From: Clostridia bacterium
GTDB lineage: Bacteria > Bacillota > Clostridia > Oscillospirales > Acutalibacteraceae
DNA: 44,042 bases
Assembly: GCA_017428085.1 (NCBI GenBank)
Contig: JAFRRP010000053.1
Location: forward strand, 1 to 44,042
Direction: 5' to 3'
Shown here: one piece after another, positions 1 to 8,443 of the stretch
Layout of the letters: every line of letters begins with the position of its first letter
Position numbering within the stretch: the stretch's first letter is position 1
Notes under the pieces: model-generated
What the model was told of the DNA's origin: nothing
What the model saw: the letters and a program-made list of their open reading frames with translations, nothing else
The model's database searches: none
Program-made: the position numbers and the translations under genes

Positions 1-25
1 AAGAACTAAGAACTGAAAACTGATA
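1..25 (-). repeat. Heptamer repeat array, cut by window edge
   Basis: Three in-phase 7-bp units (plus-strand AGAACTA, AGAACTG, AAAACTG at 2-22) lie 3 nt past the minus-strand stop codon at 26-28. On the coding strand the units read CAGTTTT, CAGTTCT and TAGTTCT. The array may continue outside the window. It belongs to the stop-codon-associated heptamer family described under findings. Confidence 0.8.
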
Positions 26-910
26 TCATCCCGCCGTGGTCGTTTCCGCCGCGGGCTCCGCGGTGGTCTCCTCAGCCGCCTGCGTCGTTTCGGGCGCGGC
101 GGTGCTTGCGGGTACGGCATCCACCGTCATCTTTTCGGCGGCGGCAACGGCGGCTTCCACGTCGATGGCCACGTTGCCGTATTTCAGGCAGTCCGTATCC
201 TCCGTGGCGGGCTCCGCCGCGAAGAAGATGTCCGGACGGGCGATGATCGTGTTGATGACGTTGGCGCCCACGAACCGTGCGGTGGAATAGGCGTTGTGCT
301 CGACGCCTTCTTTGTCCTTATATGTCAGTGAGAAGAAGTGATATTCCTTGTCCTCGCGGATCTGCTTGATGCAGCCCACGGCGGTAATGGTATAGCCCTT
401 GCCCTTGTAGACCTCCATAAAGCCCTTGACGTAGGCGGCGGCGGCTTCCTGCGCGGCGGTGTCGTAGTCCTTCAGCTGGGCGACGGCGTCCTCCAGCTGA
501 TCAAAGCCGACGATCTGGGCTTTTTCGTCGTCCTTCAGCCCTTCGTATACCGATACCATTTCTTCGTACTGGCCGATCAGGCCGGAAACGTCAAAGTCAT
601 CTTTACTGAAAGAGGTGCCGGCGGAATCCACCATCTGGGCGATGTAGTCGTTCAGCCCGGCCAGCTTGTCGTACTTTTCCTTGGCCTTTTCCAGCTTTTT
701 GTAGTTGCCGACCTTGTCCTTTTCTTCGTCGGTAAGGTTGTCATACGCCTCCTGCGCCGCGCTGATGGCTTCTTCGCTTTCCAGCCCCACGTCGCTGCCG
801 ATGGCCTTGATCAGCGCTTCCACCTGCTTGGTGGCTTCTGTTTTGCCGCACGCGGTCAGCAGTACGGCGGAAAGGACGATCACGAAGATGGCAAGAATGA
901 TTTTTTTCAT
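26..910 (-). CDS. Putative lipoprotein with helical repeats
   Basis: This 294-residue protein starts with a lipoprotein signal peptide whose lipobox LTAC ends at Cys21, so it is expected to be lipid-anchored on the outer face of the membrane. Two charged helical segments resemble each other: NLTDEEKDKVGNYKKLEKA near residues 58-76 and GLKDDEKAQIVGFDQLEDA near 124-142. A more globular part follows (about 155-265), and the last 30 residues are a low-complexity Ala/Thr/Glu tail. A good ribosome site (GGAGGG) precedes the ATG. The gene is monocistronic, divergent from the LysR gene, with its own sigma-A promoter. I do not recognise a family; a cell-envelope role is inferred only from the anchor. 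Confidence 0.85.
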   Translation of the reverse strand: MKKIILAIFVIVLSAVLLTACGKTEATKQVEALIKAIGSDVGLESEEAISAAQEAYDNLTDEEKDKVGNYKKLEKAKEKYDKLAGLNDYIAQMVDSAGTSFSKDDFDVSGLIGQYEEMVSVYEGLKDDEKAQIVGFDQLEDAVAQLKDYDTAAQEAAAAYVKGFMEVYKGKGYTITAVGCIKQIREDKEYHFFSLTYKDKEGVEHNAYSTARFVGANVINTIIARPDIFFAAEPATEDTDCLKYGNVAIDVEAAVAAAEKMTVDAVPASTAAPETTQAAEETTAEPAAETTTAG

Positions 911-945
911 GGAAAACCCTCCGATTGTGACAAAAATCCTTCATA

Positions 946-974
946 ATTTTATCACAAAAAATTATTTTTTTCAA
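946..974 (-). promoter_or_regulatory. Sigma-A promoter of the 26-910 lipoprotein gene
   Basis: On the minus strand TTGAAA (969-974) is followed after 17 bp by TAAAAT (946-951). It sits about 36 bp upstream of the ATG in AT-rich sequence. Confidence 0.6.
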
Positions 975-1076
975 TAGGATAATAATGCAAAAGTCTTAAA
1001 AAAAGATAAAACAGACGTGTTTTTTATCTAAAAAAACGAAAATGCTCTTTTGTAATGATTAATCTGTTGCAATCTG

Positions 1077-1105
1077 TTGACAAAACCTATTAAATAATGT
1101 AATAT
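1077..1105 (+). promoter_or_regulatory. Sigma-A promoter of the LysR-family gene
   Basis: TTGACA (1077-1082), a 17-bp spacer and TAATAT (1100-1105) lie about 30 bp upstream of the start codon. The region is shared with the divergent lipoprotein gene. Confidence 0.65.
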
Positions 1106-1137
1106 ATTGTCATCACATTCGGATATGGGTGAAAAAG

Positions 1138-2052
1138 ATGGATGTCAGAAACCTGAAAACGTTTATCAAGGTGGCGGAGCTGAACAACTTTACGAAGGCG
1201 GCCGGCGCGCTGGGCTATTCGCAGTCCGCGGTGACGGTGCAGATGCAGCAGCTGGAAACGGAGCTGAACGTGCCGCTGTTCGACCGCATCGGCAAGAACA
1301 TCAAGCTGACGCAGTACGGCGTGACCTTTATCGACTACGCCAGCAAGGTGATCGAGGCCATGGAACGGGCGGAGAAGTTTGCCGCCGACACCAAGGAGCT
1401 GAACGGTACGGTGCGCTTCGGCATCGTGGATTCCATCCTCAACGCCTGCTTTATCCCGATTTTTACGGAGATCGTCCGCCGGTATCCGCATATCGATATC
1501 AGCGTCAGCGTGGGTTCCGCGAGGGAGCTGGAGGCCAAGATCCGCGCCAACGAGCTGGATCTGGTGTATCTGCTGGATTACAAGGTGCCGAAGAAGGAAT
1601 GGGTGCGGGTGCGCGAGGAGATCGAACCGATCGTATTCGTGGCCAGTCCCTCCAACGAGCTGGCCGGGCGTGAGAACGTCACCTTTGACGACATCATCCG
1701 CCAGCGGCTGATCCTGATGCCCCAGGGCGAGGGCTACCGCTATCTGTTCGACGACGAGATCGCCAAGCGCGACCTGTTCGTCACCCCCTCCGTCGAGGTG
1801 GCCAGCACGGAGACCATCATCAAGCTGACGCAGGAGGGCGACTTCGTGACCATGCTGCCGATCTTTGTCGCCCGCAAATACGTGCGTTCCGGCGAGCTGT
1901 GCCATATCCAGGTGGACGGCTGCGAGGATATGTTCCAGTGGTCGCAGCTGGCGTACCTCAAGGGCAAGGCCGTCACGCCGCTGCTGCAGGCGTTTATCGA
2001 CACGGTGCTGGAGCTGCTGCCGCCCTACCAGACGGAGCCCAGCAAGCTGTGA
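1138..2052 (+). CDS. LysR-family transcriptional regulator
   Basis: 304 residues, the usual LysR length. The N-terminal winged helix-turn-helix is clear: MDVRNLKTFIKVAELNNFTK, then AAGALGYSQSAVTVQMQQLE, with LFDRIGKNIKLTQYG forming the wing (residues 1-60). The effector-binding part starts near residue 88 (NGTVRFGIVDSI). I chose the ATG at 1138 over the GTG at 1129 because GGGTGA (1127-1132) fits as a Shine-Dalgarno 5 nt before it. LysR proteins usually control a divergent or nearby operon. The divergent neighbour is the lipoprotein gene at 26-910, a possible target. The effector is unknown. Confidence 0.93.
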   Translation: MDVRNLKTFIKVAELNNFTKAAGALGYSQSAVTVQMQQLETELNVPLFDRIGKNIKLTQYGVTFIDYASKVIEAMERAEKFAADTKELNGTVRFGIVDSILNACFIPIFTEIVRRYPHIDISVSVGSARELEAKIRANELDLVYLLDYKVPKKEWVRVREEIEPIVFVASPSNELAGRENVTFDDIIRQRLILMPQGEGYRYLFDDEIAKRDLFVTPSVEVASTETIIKLTQEGDFVTMLPIFVARKYVRSGELCHIQVDGCEDMFQWSQLAYLKGKAVTPLLQAFIDTVLELLPPYQTEPSKL

Positions 2053-2060
2053 GTACATGG

Positions 2061-2074
2061 TTTTGAGTTTTGAG
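2061..2074 (+). repeat. Two TTTTGAG heptamers after the LysR stop
   Basis: Two perfect tandem TTTTGAG units begin 8 nt after the LysR stop codon and run into its terminator. The same heptamer follows the stops at 5144 and 9769. Confidence 0.75.
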
Positions 2075-2117
2075 AAAAAGCGCCCGGACGGCACGTGCCG
2101 TTCAGGCGTTTTCATTT
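2075..2117 (+). terminator. Rho-independent terminator of the LysR gene
   Basis: An interrupted GC-rich inverted repeat (arm GACGGCAC, opposite arm GTGCCGTT, closed outside by GCGCC/GGCGT) is flanked by A-rich sequence and followed by TTTTCATTT. Confidence 0.65.
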
Positions 2118-2154
2118 CAATCTCAATACGCAGCACTCCGGCGCTTCGCGTCGC

Positions 2155-3651
2155 TCACCACAGCTTCCAATCCTCCACGTTCATATAGGAACCGCCGGTT
2201 TTGCGGATGTAGTCCGTGGCGCCGGTGATGGTGCTGCGCGGTTCCAGGTAAGTGCCGTCGCCCAGCGCTTTCAGAGTGCCGTCCTCCCGGACCGCGACGG
2301 CGTGGGTGCCGCACGAGATCACGTCCACCACGTCGGTCCAGCGGCTCACCTCCGCCGCAAAGTCTGCGTGAGCGTCGTAAGCGTATTTTCTTGTTCCGGA
2401 ATCATAGGAAACGTCGCAGCTCACGTAGTATACGGCGCCGTTGAACCGGATCCCGTAGATCCCCTTGGCGGCAAACCGTACCCGCGTGACGCCGCGCCAC
2501 CGCCCGACGGCGGCCACCGCTTTGTCAAGATAACCGTCCGCGCCGGAGGCCGCGTCGGCCGCCCAGTTGGGAACACGGATCGCCTTGACGCTGCCGTTGG
2601 CGCGCAGCAGCAACAGAATATTACTGTTGGTGGCGATATCGGTGATGTCCTTCTGATGGAGGATACTGTGCCCGTAGGTGGCGTCCGTGCCGGCGTAGGC
2701 GACCGCGATGCCGCCTTCCCGCGTCAGGCCGACGACGGCCTTACCGGTCTCCACCACCTTCTGCACGGCGGGCCAGCCGGAGATATCGTAACGCAGCTCT
2801 TCGGGGTAGCTGCTTTCATAGGCGATGTGCAGCTTGCCGGCGCTGTCGATGCCGAAGATCTTCCGGTAACCTTCCCGGATGGAAACGATGTCGCGCCAGC
2901 TTTTTGTGTTGGTCAGCGGGTGCTCCACCTCGCTGACGATTTTGACAGAGCCGTTTTTGTACAGCAGCACCGCGTAGTCGGGGGCGGAACCGGTCCCCTC
3001 GGCGCTGATCATGTCCTTGACGTTGACCTCCGCGGACAGCTCTTCCATCTGTTCCCCGGGCAGCTTTAAACCGTAATTGCCCAGCGCGTGGGTCTTCAGA
3101 AAACCGAATTTGTCTACTCCGTTGACGCCGGGCGCGTGGGGCAGAAAACCGGCGTAGGACGCTATGGCCTGCGCGCCCGCCCGACGGTCGTCGCCGATCC
3201 GGTCGGAAAGGTAGTACGTTTTTCCGTTCTGCGCGATGCCCGCCGTTACGTAGGAAGCGCCCATTACCACGGAATTGAAGTCGAAGATCTGTTCCGCCTC
3301 CAGCGATCGGCCCGCTTTGGTAAACCATACGGCGGCGTTGATGTTCCAGCCCAGCGCCAGAAAGGAATCGCCGATCTGCGTGGCGCCCTTGCTGTAAAGG
3401 GCGGCGGCGTCCCGGAAGCTGTAGATCTGCGAAAGCTCCTCCATGGCGGCGAAGGAATCGCCTTCGGCCATCAGCTTTTTTGCGGTGGCGTACTTGGCGG
3501 AGGGGATGACGATGAACGCGGCGCCCAGCGCGCAGGCGATCACGCCCGCCATGACGGACGTGAAGATCAGCCGCAATTTCCGGCGGCGGGATACGGGGCC
3601 GGCGATGCCCGCGCCGGTCCGTTTTTTCTTTCGCGATGCCGCGGCAGCCAC
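2155..3651 (-). CDS. Membrane-anchored protein with RCC1-like repeats
   Basis: 498 residues. A basic N-terminus (RKKKR, SRRRKLR) precedes one membrane helix (about 29-52), so most of the protein should face outside. Residues about 55-125 look like a helical TPR-like segment (EGDSFAAMEELSQIYSFRDA, AALYSKGATQIGDSFLALGW). The rest consists of beta repeats of the RCC1/WG type with recurring short motifs such as YAVLLYKNGSVKIV, AVVGLTREGGIAV, ILLLLRANGSVKAI and HAVAVREDGTLKALGDG. The start is GTG at 3651, preceded by GGGGGG at a 6-nt spacing. It is monocistronic. RCC1-like blades often act as a binding surface; the ligand is unknown. No catalytic motif was seen. Confidence 0.85.
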   Translation of the reverse strand: MAAAASRKKKRTGAGIAGPVSRRRKLRLIFTSVMAGVIACALGAAFIVIPSAKYATAKKLMAEGDSFAAMEELSQIYSFRDAAALYSKGATQIGDSFLALGWNINAAVWFTKAGRSLEAEQIFDFNSVVMGASYVTAGIAQNGKTYYLSDRIGDDRRAGAQAIASYAGFLPHAPGVNGVDKFGFLKTHALGNYGLKLPGEQMEELSAEVNVKDMISAEGTGSAPDYAVLLYKNGSVKIVSEVEHPLTNTKSWRDIVSIREGYRKIFGIDSAGKLHIAYESSYPEELRYDISGWPAVQKVVETGKAVVGLTREGGIAVAYAGTDATYGHSILHQKDITDIATNSNILLLLRANGSVKAIRVPNWAADAASGADGYLDKAVAAVGRWRGVTRVRFAAKGIYGIRFNGAVYYVSCDVSYDSGTRKYAYDAHADFAAEVSRWTDVVDVISCGTHAVAVREDGTLKALGDGTYLEPRSTITGATDYIRKTGGSYMNVEDWKLW

Positions 3652-3692
3652 GCCGAACCCCCCTTTTCTGATCTTTTTTGATAGATATCATC

Positions 3693-3721
3693 AGTATATC
3701 AACGCAAAAATAAAAAGTCAA
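3693..3721 (-). promoter_or_regulatory. Sigma-A promoter of the RCC1-like gene
   Basis: Minus-strand TTGACT (3716-3721), 17-bp spacer, TATACT (3693-3698), about 40 bp upstream of the GTG start. Confidence 0.65.
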
Positions 3722-3768
3722 CCGATTCTGTCCAAAATGCGTGAAGTAAGACAAATTTGATTTATCTA

Positions 3769-3798
3769 TTGATTTGGGCCCATGTTATATGGTAAAAT
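3769..3798 (+). promoter_or_regulatory. Sigma-A promoter of the GtrA-RR-HK operon
   Basis: TTGATT (3769-3774), 18-bp spacer, TAAAAT (3793-3798), about 60 bp upstream of the GtrA-like start. The spacer contains the palindrome GGGCCC. Confidence 0.5.
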
Positions 3799-3858
3799 AA
3801 TTCAGATTATTTTAATGTCGGTCTGGTATCCTTTCCGCATTGATTTCGGAGGACGGTC

Positions 3859-4434
3859 ATGAAGCTGAAAGAGCTGTACGAAAAGCTGTACGACAGAATA
3901 TTTGCCATCCGTTTGTTTCAACCGATCCTGAAGATCCCCGGGATGAAAAAGCTGTTGGAATACGAGATGATCTCCTACCTGTTTTTCGGCGTGATGACGA
4001 CGGTCGTCAATTTCGTCGTCACCGCCTTGTGCAACGCGCTGGCGGGGGAGAACTATGCCGAAAAGATCCTGTTCAACGTCTTTGGCTTCGATTTTCGGTG
4101 GATCTACGCGGTGCAGGCCATCGCGTGGATCGTTTCGGTGCTGTTTTCCTATGTGGTCACAAAGTTTTTCGTATTTGACAGTCGTTCGCGGAAGTTTATT
4201 GTGGTGCTGCGGGAGCTGACCGAATTCATAGGCTCTCGTATCATTTCCTTCCTGCTGTTTGAGGAGCTGTTATTCGGCGTGACGGAAAAGCTGCTGACGG
4301 GGCCGATGTCTTCCAACGCGGCGTTCTGGACGGCCAAGATCGCCTCCGGGATCCTTGTGATCGTATTCAACTACGTGGCCAGCAAGCTGGTGATTTTCAG
4401 AAAAAAGGAAGAAAAAAAGGAAGAAGAGCCATGA
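3859..4434 (+). CDS. GtrA-like membrane protein
   Basis: 191 residues with about four membrane helices and the usual GtrA features: an early MISYLFFGVMTTVVNFVVTA segment and a last helix ending NYVASKLVIFRK before a charged tail (KKEEKKEEEP). GtrA proteins are thought to help move lipid-linked sugars across the membrane for glycosylation of envelope polymers. GGAGGACGG precedes the ATG. Its stop overlaps the response regulator start (ATGA at 4431-4434), so the genes are probably translationally coupled. This makes a surface-polysaccharide role for the following two-component system plausible, but that is inference. Confidence 0.9.
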   Translation: MKLKELYEKLYDRIFAIRLFQPILKIPGMKKLLEYEMISYLFFGVMTTVVNFVVTALCNALAGENYAEKILFNVFGFDFRWIYAVQAIAWIVSVLFSYVVTKFFVFDSRSRKFIVVLRELTEFIGSRIISFLLFEELLFGVTEKLLTGPMSSNAAFWTAKIASGILVIVFNYVASKLVIFRKKEEKKEEEP

Positions 4435-5144
4435 TCTCCGTTGCCGTCTGCGACGATGAAAAAGCGATACGCGAGTATCTGAAAGCCGCCGTGCTGGACT
4501 GCCTTGCGGACCTGGATCTGGACGGCCGCGTGACGGAATTCGACGACGGCGAGCCGCTGTGCGCCGCCTATGAAAACGGCAGTGCCGATTTCGACATGCT
4601 GCTGCTTGATATCACCATGAAGCGCTGCGACGGCCTTTCCGCCGCCAAAAAGATCCGGGCATACGACCGGGACGTGATGATCGTGTTCATCATCGCCTCC
4701 GCCGAGTACGTGTTTTCCGGCTACGAGGTGCGGGCGTTCCGGTATATCCTGAAGCCGGAGCTGGCCCACGGCTTTGCCGGCGTGTTCCGGGAGTGCGTGG
4801 CGGAGCTGACAAAGGCCAACGAGGTGCGGTATTCCTTTAGAACGGCGGCGGGGACCGTTTCGCTGCCCGTGCGGGATATCCTTTATTTTGAAAGCGACAG
4901 GCGCAAGGTGACCGTGCGCTGCGTTTCCGGCAAGGAGTTTTGCTTTTACGCCAAGCTGGACGCGGTGCAGGAGGAGCTGAAGCACCGGGATTTCGTCCGC
5001 TGCCACCAGAGCTATCTGGTCAACGCGAAAAAAATCTTATCCGTCCGATCCGGCGAGCTGGAGCTGGACGGCGGCGCGGTACTGCCCGTGAGCAAGCACC
5101 GCGCGAAGGAGACAAACGAGGCGTTTTTGTGGGCCATGAGATAA
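4431..5144 (+). CDS. LytTR-family response regulator
   Basis: 237 residues. The receiver domain (about 1-120) has the acidic pair in VAVCDDE (D8, D9), the phospho-acceptor D60 in LLLDITM, and a lysine at position 108 (YILKPE). The C-terminal LytTR DNA-binding domain (about 140-235) shows ILYFESDRRKVTVRC and FVRCHQSYLVNAKKI, typical of AgrA/VirR-type regulators that bind direct repeats upstream of target promoters. It overlaps the GtrA-like gene by 4 nt and is followed by its histidine kinase after only 22 nt, all of which is heptamer repeat. The target genes are not evident in the window. Confidence 0.95.
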   Translation: MISVAVCDDEKAIREYLKAAVLDCLADLDLDGRVTEFDDGEPLCAAYENGSADFDMLLLDITMKRCDGLSAAKKIRAYDRDVMIVFIIASAEYVFSGYEVRAFRYILKPELAHGFAGVFRECVAELTKANEVRYSFRTAAGTVSLPVRDILYFESDRRKVTVRCVSGKEFCFYAKLDAVQEELKHRDFVRCHQSYLVNAKKILSVRSGELELDGGAVLPVSKHRAKETNEAFLWAMR

Positions 5145-5166
5145 GTGTTGAGTTTTGAGTGTTGAG
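5145..5166 (+). repeat. Heptamer array filling the RR-HK gap
   Basis: After the stop TAA (5142-5144) there is one G and then three in-phase heptamers, TGTTGAG, TTTTGAG and TGTTGAG, ending directly at the ATG at 5167. The whole intergenic gap is therefore repeat, with no normal Shine-Dalgarno. Confidence 0.85.
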
Positions 5167-6522
5167 ATGCTGACGGATCAGAAAGATTTGCTGTTTACGA
5201 CCGCGGAGGTATTCGCCTCCGTGTTCGAGATCATGCTGAGCTACATGCTGGCCAGCAATTATTACGAACCGAAATTCAGAAAAAGAAACCTCGACTTCGT
5301 GCCGTTCCTTGTGATCGCGGGGGGCGTGATCCTGTGGCAGCTTGTCGGCGTCCCCGGCGCGTGGAAGTACGTTGCCGAATGCGCGGCGCTGTCGGCGGCG
5401 CTGTTCCTCGTCTACCGCGACGGGGTGAAGGCAAAGACGCTCGGCTCCGTCGTGTTCGCGCTGCTGACGGCTTCCTCCGTTCTGCTGGCCTCTTTTGTGT
5501 TCCGGCTGATCGGCAGCCGCGCGGGCATTGCCGCGGATACCGCCTCTCCCTTCGTCAGCCTGCTGAAGATCACCCTTACCGAGGCGTTCATGGTTTTCGG
5601 CGCGATCCTGATCAGTTCCTTTGCCAAAGCCAACCCGCGTACCGATACTTTTTTCCGGCTGTGGATCGGCCTGCTGGCGGTGCCTGCCGTTACGCTGGTC
5701 ACCTTTTCGGTGTTTCAGTATTATCTGGAGCGTTATCCCGGCGACGGCACGATCCGCCGATACCTGTATATCTCCTGCGGGGGACTGCTGTTCATCAATC
5801 TGCTGGTGTTCATCCTGTTCCGACGGATGCACAGGCAGATGCTGCTGAAGCGCGATACGGACCTTCTGACGTCGCAGCTGGCGCTGCAGGAGGCCTCCAT
5901 CAAGAACCTGGAGACCGCCTACAACCGCACCCGCCATTTCCGCCACGACATCAAGAACCATATCCTGTTGATGAATATGCTGGCGGAACAGGAAAAATAC
6001 GACGAACTGAAGGATTATCTGCAGGAAATGGGAGGCGTGATCGACGAATCGTCCTATGTGCGCATCACCGGCGTTTCCGCGGTGGACGCCATCCTCAACG
6101 AAAAGCTGTTCGAGGCACAGGGCAACAGCGTTACCACCGCCTACGACGTGGCCGGGCTGGAGGATAACGGCGTCAAGCCGCTGGACCTGTGCATCATCCT
6201 GTCCAACGCTCTTGACAACGCCATCGAGGCAAACGGCCGCATCGCCGACGCGGACGCGCGCTGGCTGAAGCTGAAGATCCACGGCGGGGAAAGCTTTACG
6301 GTGATCTCCGTCGCCAATCCCGTGGCCCGGGCCCCGCAAAAAAGCGGCGGCGCGTACGTCACCTCCAAAAAGGACGCGGACGACCACGGCTTCGGGCTGA
6401 AGAGTATCGAGAGCACCGTGGCGAAATACGACGGCGAAATGCTGTGTAAATGCGAAGAAGGCGTGTTCACGCTGGTGGTAAGGCTGAATTCGGCGGGCGG
6501 CGCGGAGCGCCGCGAGATTTGA
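5167..6522 (+). CDS. AgrC/GHKL-type sensor histidine kinase
   Basis: 451 residues from the ATG. The first 220 residues are hydrophobic (about six to seven membrane helices), then a coiled linker (LLTSQLALQEASIKNLETAY). The phospho-acceptor region is RHFRHDIKNH with His260. The ATP-binding GHKL domain has the N box SNALDNAIEA and the G box HGFGLKSI. This architecture belongs to the HPK10/AgrC class, which often senses peptides and pairs with LytTR regulators such as the one upstream. The start lies immediately after a heptamer array; a TTG at 5155 inside the array is in frame, so 455 residues is possible. No autoinducer peptide gene was found nearby. Confidence 0.93.
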   Translation: MLTDQKDLLFTTAEVFASVFEIMLSYMLASNYYEPKFRKRNLDFVPFLVIAGGVILWQLVGVPGAWKYVAECAALSAALFLVYRDGVKAKTLGSVVFALLTASSVLLASFVFRLIGSRAGIAADTASPFVSLLKITLTEAFMVFGAILISSFAKANPRTDTFFRLWIGLLAVPAVTLVTFSVFQYYLERYPGDGTIRRYLYISCGGLLFINLLVFILFRRMHRQMLLKRDTDLLTSQLALQEASIKNLETAYNRTRHFRHDIKNHILLMNMLAEQEKYDELKDYLQEMGGVIDESSYVRITGVSAVDAILNEKLFEAQGNSVTTAYDVAGLEDNGVKPLDLCIILSNALDNAIEANGRIADADARWLKLKIHGGESFTVISVANPVARAPQKSGGAYVTSKKDADDHGFGLKSIESTVAKYDGEMLCKCEEGVFTLVVRLNSAGGAERREI

Positions 6523-6553
6523 GATACCTGTTATCCAGAGGAACAAACGGAAA

Positions 6554-7372
6554 ATGAAAAAATTTATCAAATGGTTTTCGATCGTGCTGGCGGGGCTGCT
6601 GGTGCTGGCCGTCGCGTTTACGGCGGCGTTCATCGTGATCCCGTTATCCCGGTCGATCAAAAACATACAGGAAAAGCGGGACGAACCCGCTTCCTCCGTT
6701 ACGCAGACGGCGGAAACGGCGGCGGACACGACGGCCCCGCCGGAAACGCAGCCCGCCGCGCCGGAGACGACTGCCGCCGCGCGGCAGGAAAGCGTCTTTA
6801 CGGATTACGATATCTACCGTTCGGGGCATTTTTACGTGACGGGCACCGTCACCGACAGCGACGGCGTGACCAATCCCATGGAACTGGCCATCACGGAAGA
6901 CTCCGTCTATATGCTGACGGCGGCCTCCGGCGTGCAGATGGGCGTGATGGTCGGCGGCGGCAAAACGTATCTTGTTTCCCCGGCGCACCGCGCCTATATC
7001 GAGCTGAATAAAACGGTCATGTCCGTGATGGGGCTGGACGCCGATAAGCTTTCCGCCGCCTCCAGCTTCAATTTTTCCGATATGCTGCCTCTGTCCGAGG
7101 CGGACGCCGTGAACGAGACGGAGCTGAACGGCGTGAAATGCACGGAATACGTTTTTACGACTTCCTCCGGCAAAAAGACGATGATTTATCTGGACGGCGC
7201 CCGGCTGCTGCAGACGGACATGTATAACGAGGACGGCTCTTTCTACAACCGCATGACGTTTGACAGCGTCTCCGCGGAGGTGCCCGCGGACCGTCTTGCG
7301 CCTCCCACCTATTACGACAAAAAAGGCATGCTGGGGTTCATCACGCTGGTAAGCAAGGATATCAACGGATGA
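6554..7372 (+). CDS. Membrane-anchored protein, paralogue of 31036 gene
   Basis: 272 residues. An N-terminal hydrophobic segment (about 6-30) without a lipobox Cys serves as signal anchor. A Thr/Ala/Pro/Glu-rich linker (about 48-82) leads into a beta-rich extracellular domain (about 88-272). The domain closely parallels the 31036-32133 product: SGHFYVTGTVTDSDG matches SGNFYLQGTMTDSSG, VYMLTAASGVQMGVM matches IYMLSNFEGAAMGML, and both end with a VPADRLAPP/VPADKINPP motif. The layout resembles a LolA/LppX-like fold, but I do not assign a family. AGAGGAAC precedes the ATG. It is 31 nt after the kinase gene and 36 nt before the M42 peptidase gene, probably one operon. Confidence 0.85.
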   Translation: MKKFIKWFSIVLAGLLVLAVAFTAAFIVIPLSRSIKNIQEKRDEPASSVTQTAETAADTTAPPETQPAAPETTAAARQESVFTDYDIYRSGHFYVTGTVTDSDGVTNPMELAITEDSVYMLTAASGVQMGVMVGGGKTYLVSPAHRAYIELNKTVMSVMGLDADKLSAASSFNFSDMLPLSEADAVNETELNGVKCTEYVFTTSSGKKTMIYLDGARLLQTDMYNEDGSFYNRMTFDSVSAEVPADRLAPPTYYDKKGMLGFITLVSKDING

Positions 7373-7408
7373 CCGCAGCCCGCCGAGGATAGCATAAGGA
7401 GAAACGAA

Positions 7409-8443
7409 ATGTATCAGAAGTATACGGATCACGCGATAGAAAAAACGCTGGAGCTGCTGGCCATCGACAGCCCCACGGGGTATACGGCGCAGGCGGCGGA
7501 ATACCTGATGAAGGAGCTGCAGAAGCTGGGTTACGCCCCGTTTATGACCGTCAAAGGCGGCGTGGGCGTGGACCTGGGCGGCAAAGACGCGGAACACGCC
7601 GTGATGTTCGCCGCGCACCTGGATACGCTGGGCGGCATGGTGTGCGAGATCAAAAGCAACGGCCGGCTGAAGCTGACGCAGCTGGGCGGGCTGAACGCCG
7701 TCAACTGTGAGACGGAAAACTGCCGTATCGTCACCAAAAAGAACGGCGTTTACGAGGGCACGCTGCAGCTGTGCAACGCCTCCGCCCACGTCAACGGCGA
7801 GCTGCGGGAAACCAAGCGGGATTTCGACACCACGGAGGTGGTGATCGACGAGGACGTGAAAAACGAGGACGACGTGAAGGCGCTGGGTATCTCCGTCGGC
7901 GATTTCGTCTGCTTCGAGCCACGCGCCCGGGTGACGCGCTCCGGCTACATCAAAAGCCGTTTCCTGGACGATAAACTCAGCGTGGGCTGCGTGCTGGCCT
8001 TCGCGAAATACCTGAAGGACGAAAACGTCGTGCCCGAAAAAAAGGTGTACGCCTATTTCACGGTCTACGAGGAGGTGGGCCACGGCTGCTCCCACGTGCC
8101 GTTCACCGGCGTGACGGAGGCGATCAGCGTGGATATGGGCTGCGTGGGCGAGGGGATCGCCTGTACGGAACGTCAGGTGTCCATCTGCGCCAAGGATTCC
8201 GCGGGGCCCTACGCCTACGAGACGGTGAAAAAGCTGATCGACGCCGCCGAAAGGACCGGCGCGGACTATGCCGTCGACGTCTATCCCCACTACGGTTCGG
8301 ACGTGGAGGCCTCCCTGCGGGGCGGGCTGGACGCGGTCCACGGGCTCATCGGCCCCGGCGTGTACGCCTCCCACGGCTACGAGCGCAGCCACCGGGACGG
8401 GGTGGAGAATACGATCAGGGTGATGGCGGGATTTGTCGGGTGA
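7409..8443 (+). CDS. M42-family metallo-aminopeptidase
   Basis: 344 residues, typical of M42 (glutamyl or deblocking aminopeptidase, endoglucanase M homologues), cytosolic enzymes usually forming large tetrahedral complexes. The dinuclear metal site can be read: AAHLDTLG (His70, Asp72), FLDDKLS near residue 188 (bridging Asp), YEEVGHG near 222 (catalytic Glu and metal Glu), SVDMG near 244 (Asp), and SHGYERSH near 325 (His). AAGGAG lies 8 nt before the ATG. The stop codon TGA is also the first TGA of the hairpin-chain repeat that follows. The substrate is probably small peptides; the family shows no strict specificity from sequence alone. Confidence 0.95.
   Translation: MYQKYTDHAIEKTLELLAIDSPTGYTAQAAEYLMKELQKLGYAPFMTVKGGVGVDLGGKDAEHAVMFAAHLDTLGGMVCEIKSNGRLKLTQLGGLNAVNCETENCRIVTKKNGVYEGTLQLCNASAHVNGELRETKRDFDTTEVVIDEDVKNEDDVKALGISVGDFVCFEPRARVTRSGYIKSRFLDDKLSVGCVLAFAKYLKDENVVPEKKVYAYFTVYEEVGHGCSHVPFTGVTEAISVDMGCVGEGIACTERQVSICAKDSAGPYAYETVKKLIDAAERTGADYAVDVYPHYGSDVEASLRGGLDAVHGLIGPGVYASHGYERSHRDGVENTIRVMAGFVG

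Noticed and set aside
5155..5166. TTG start of the histidine kinase at 5155
   Set aside because: It would translate heptamer repeat (LSVE-like residues) ahead of an ordinary ATG. It was kept as an alternative, but the ATG at 5167 is simpler.
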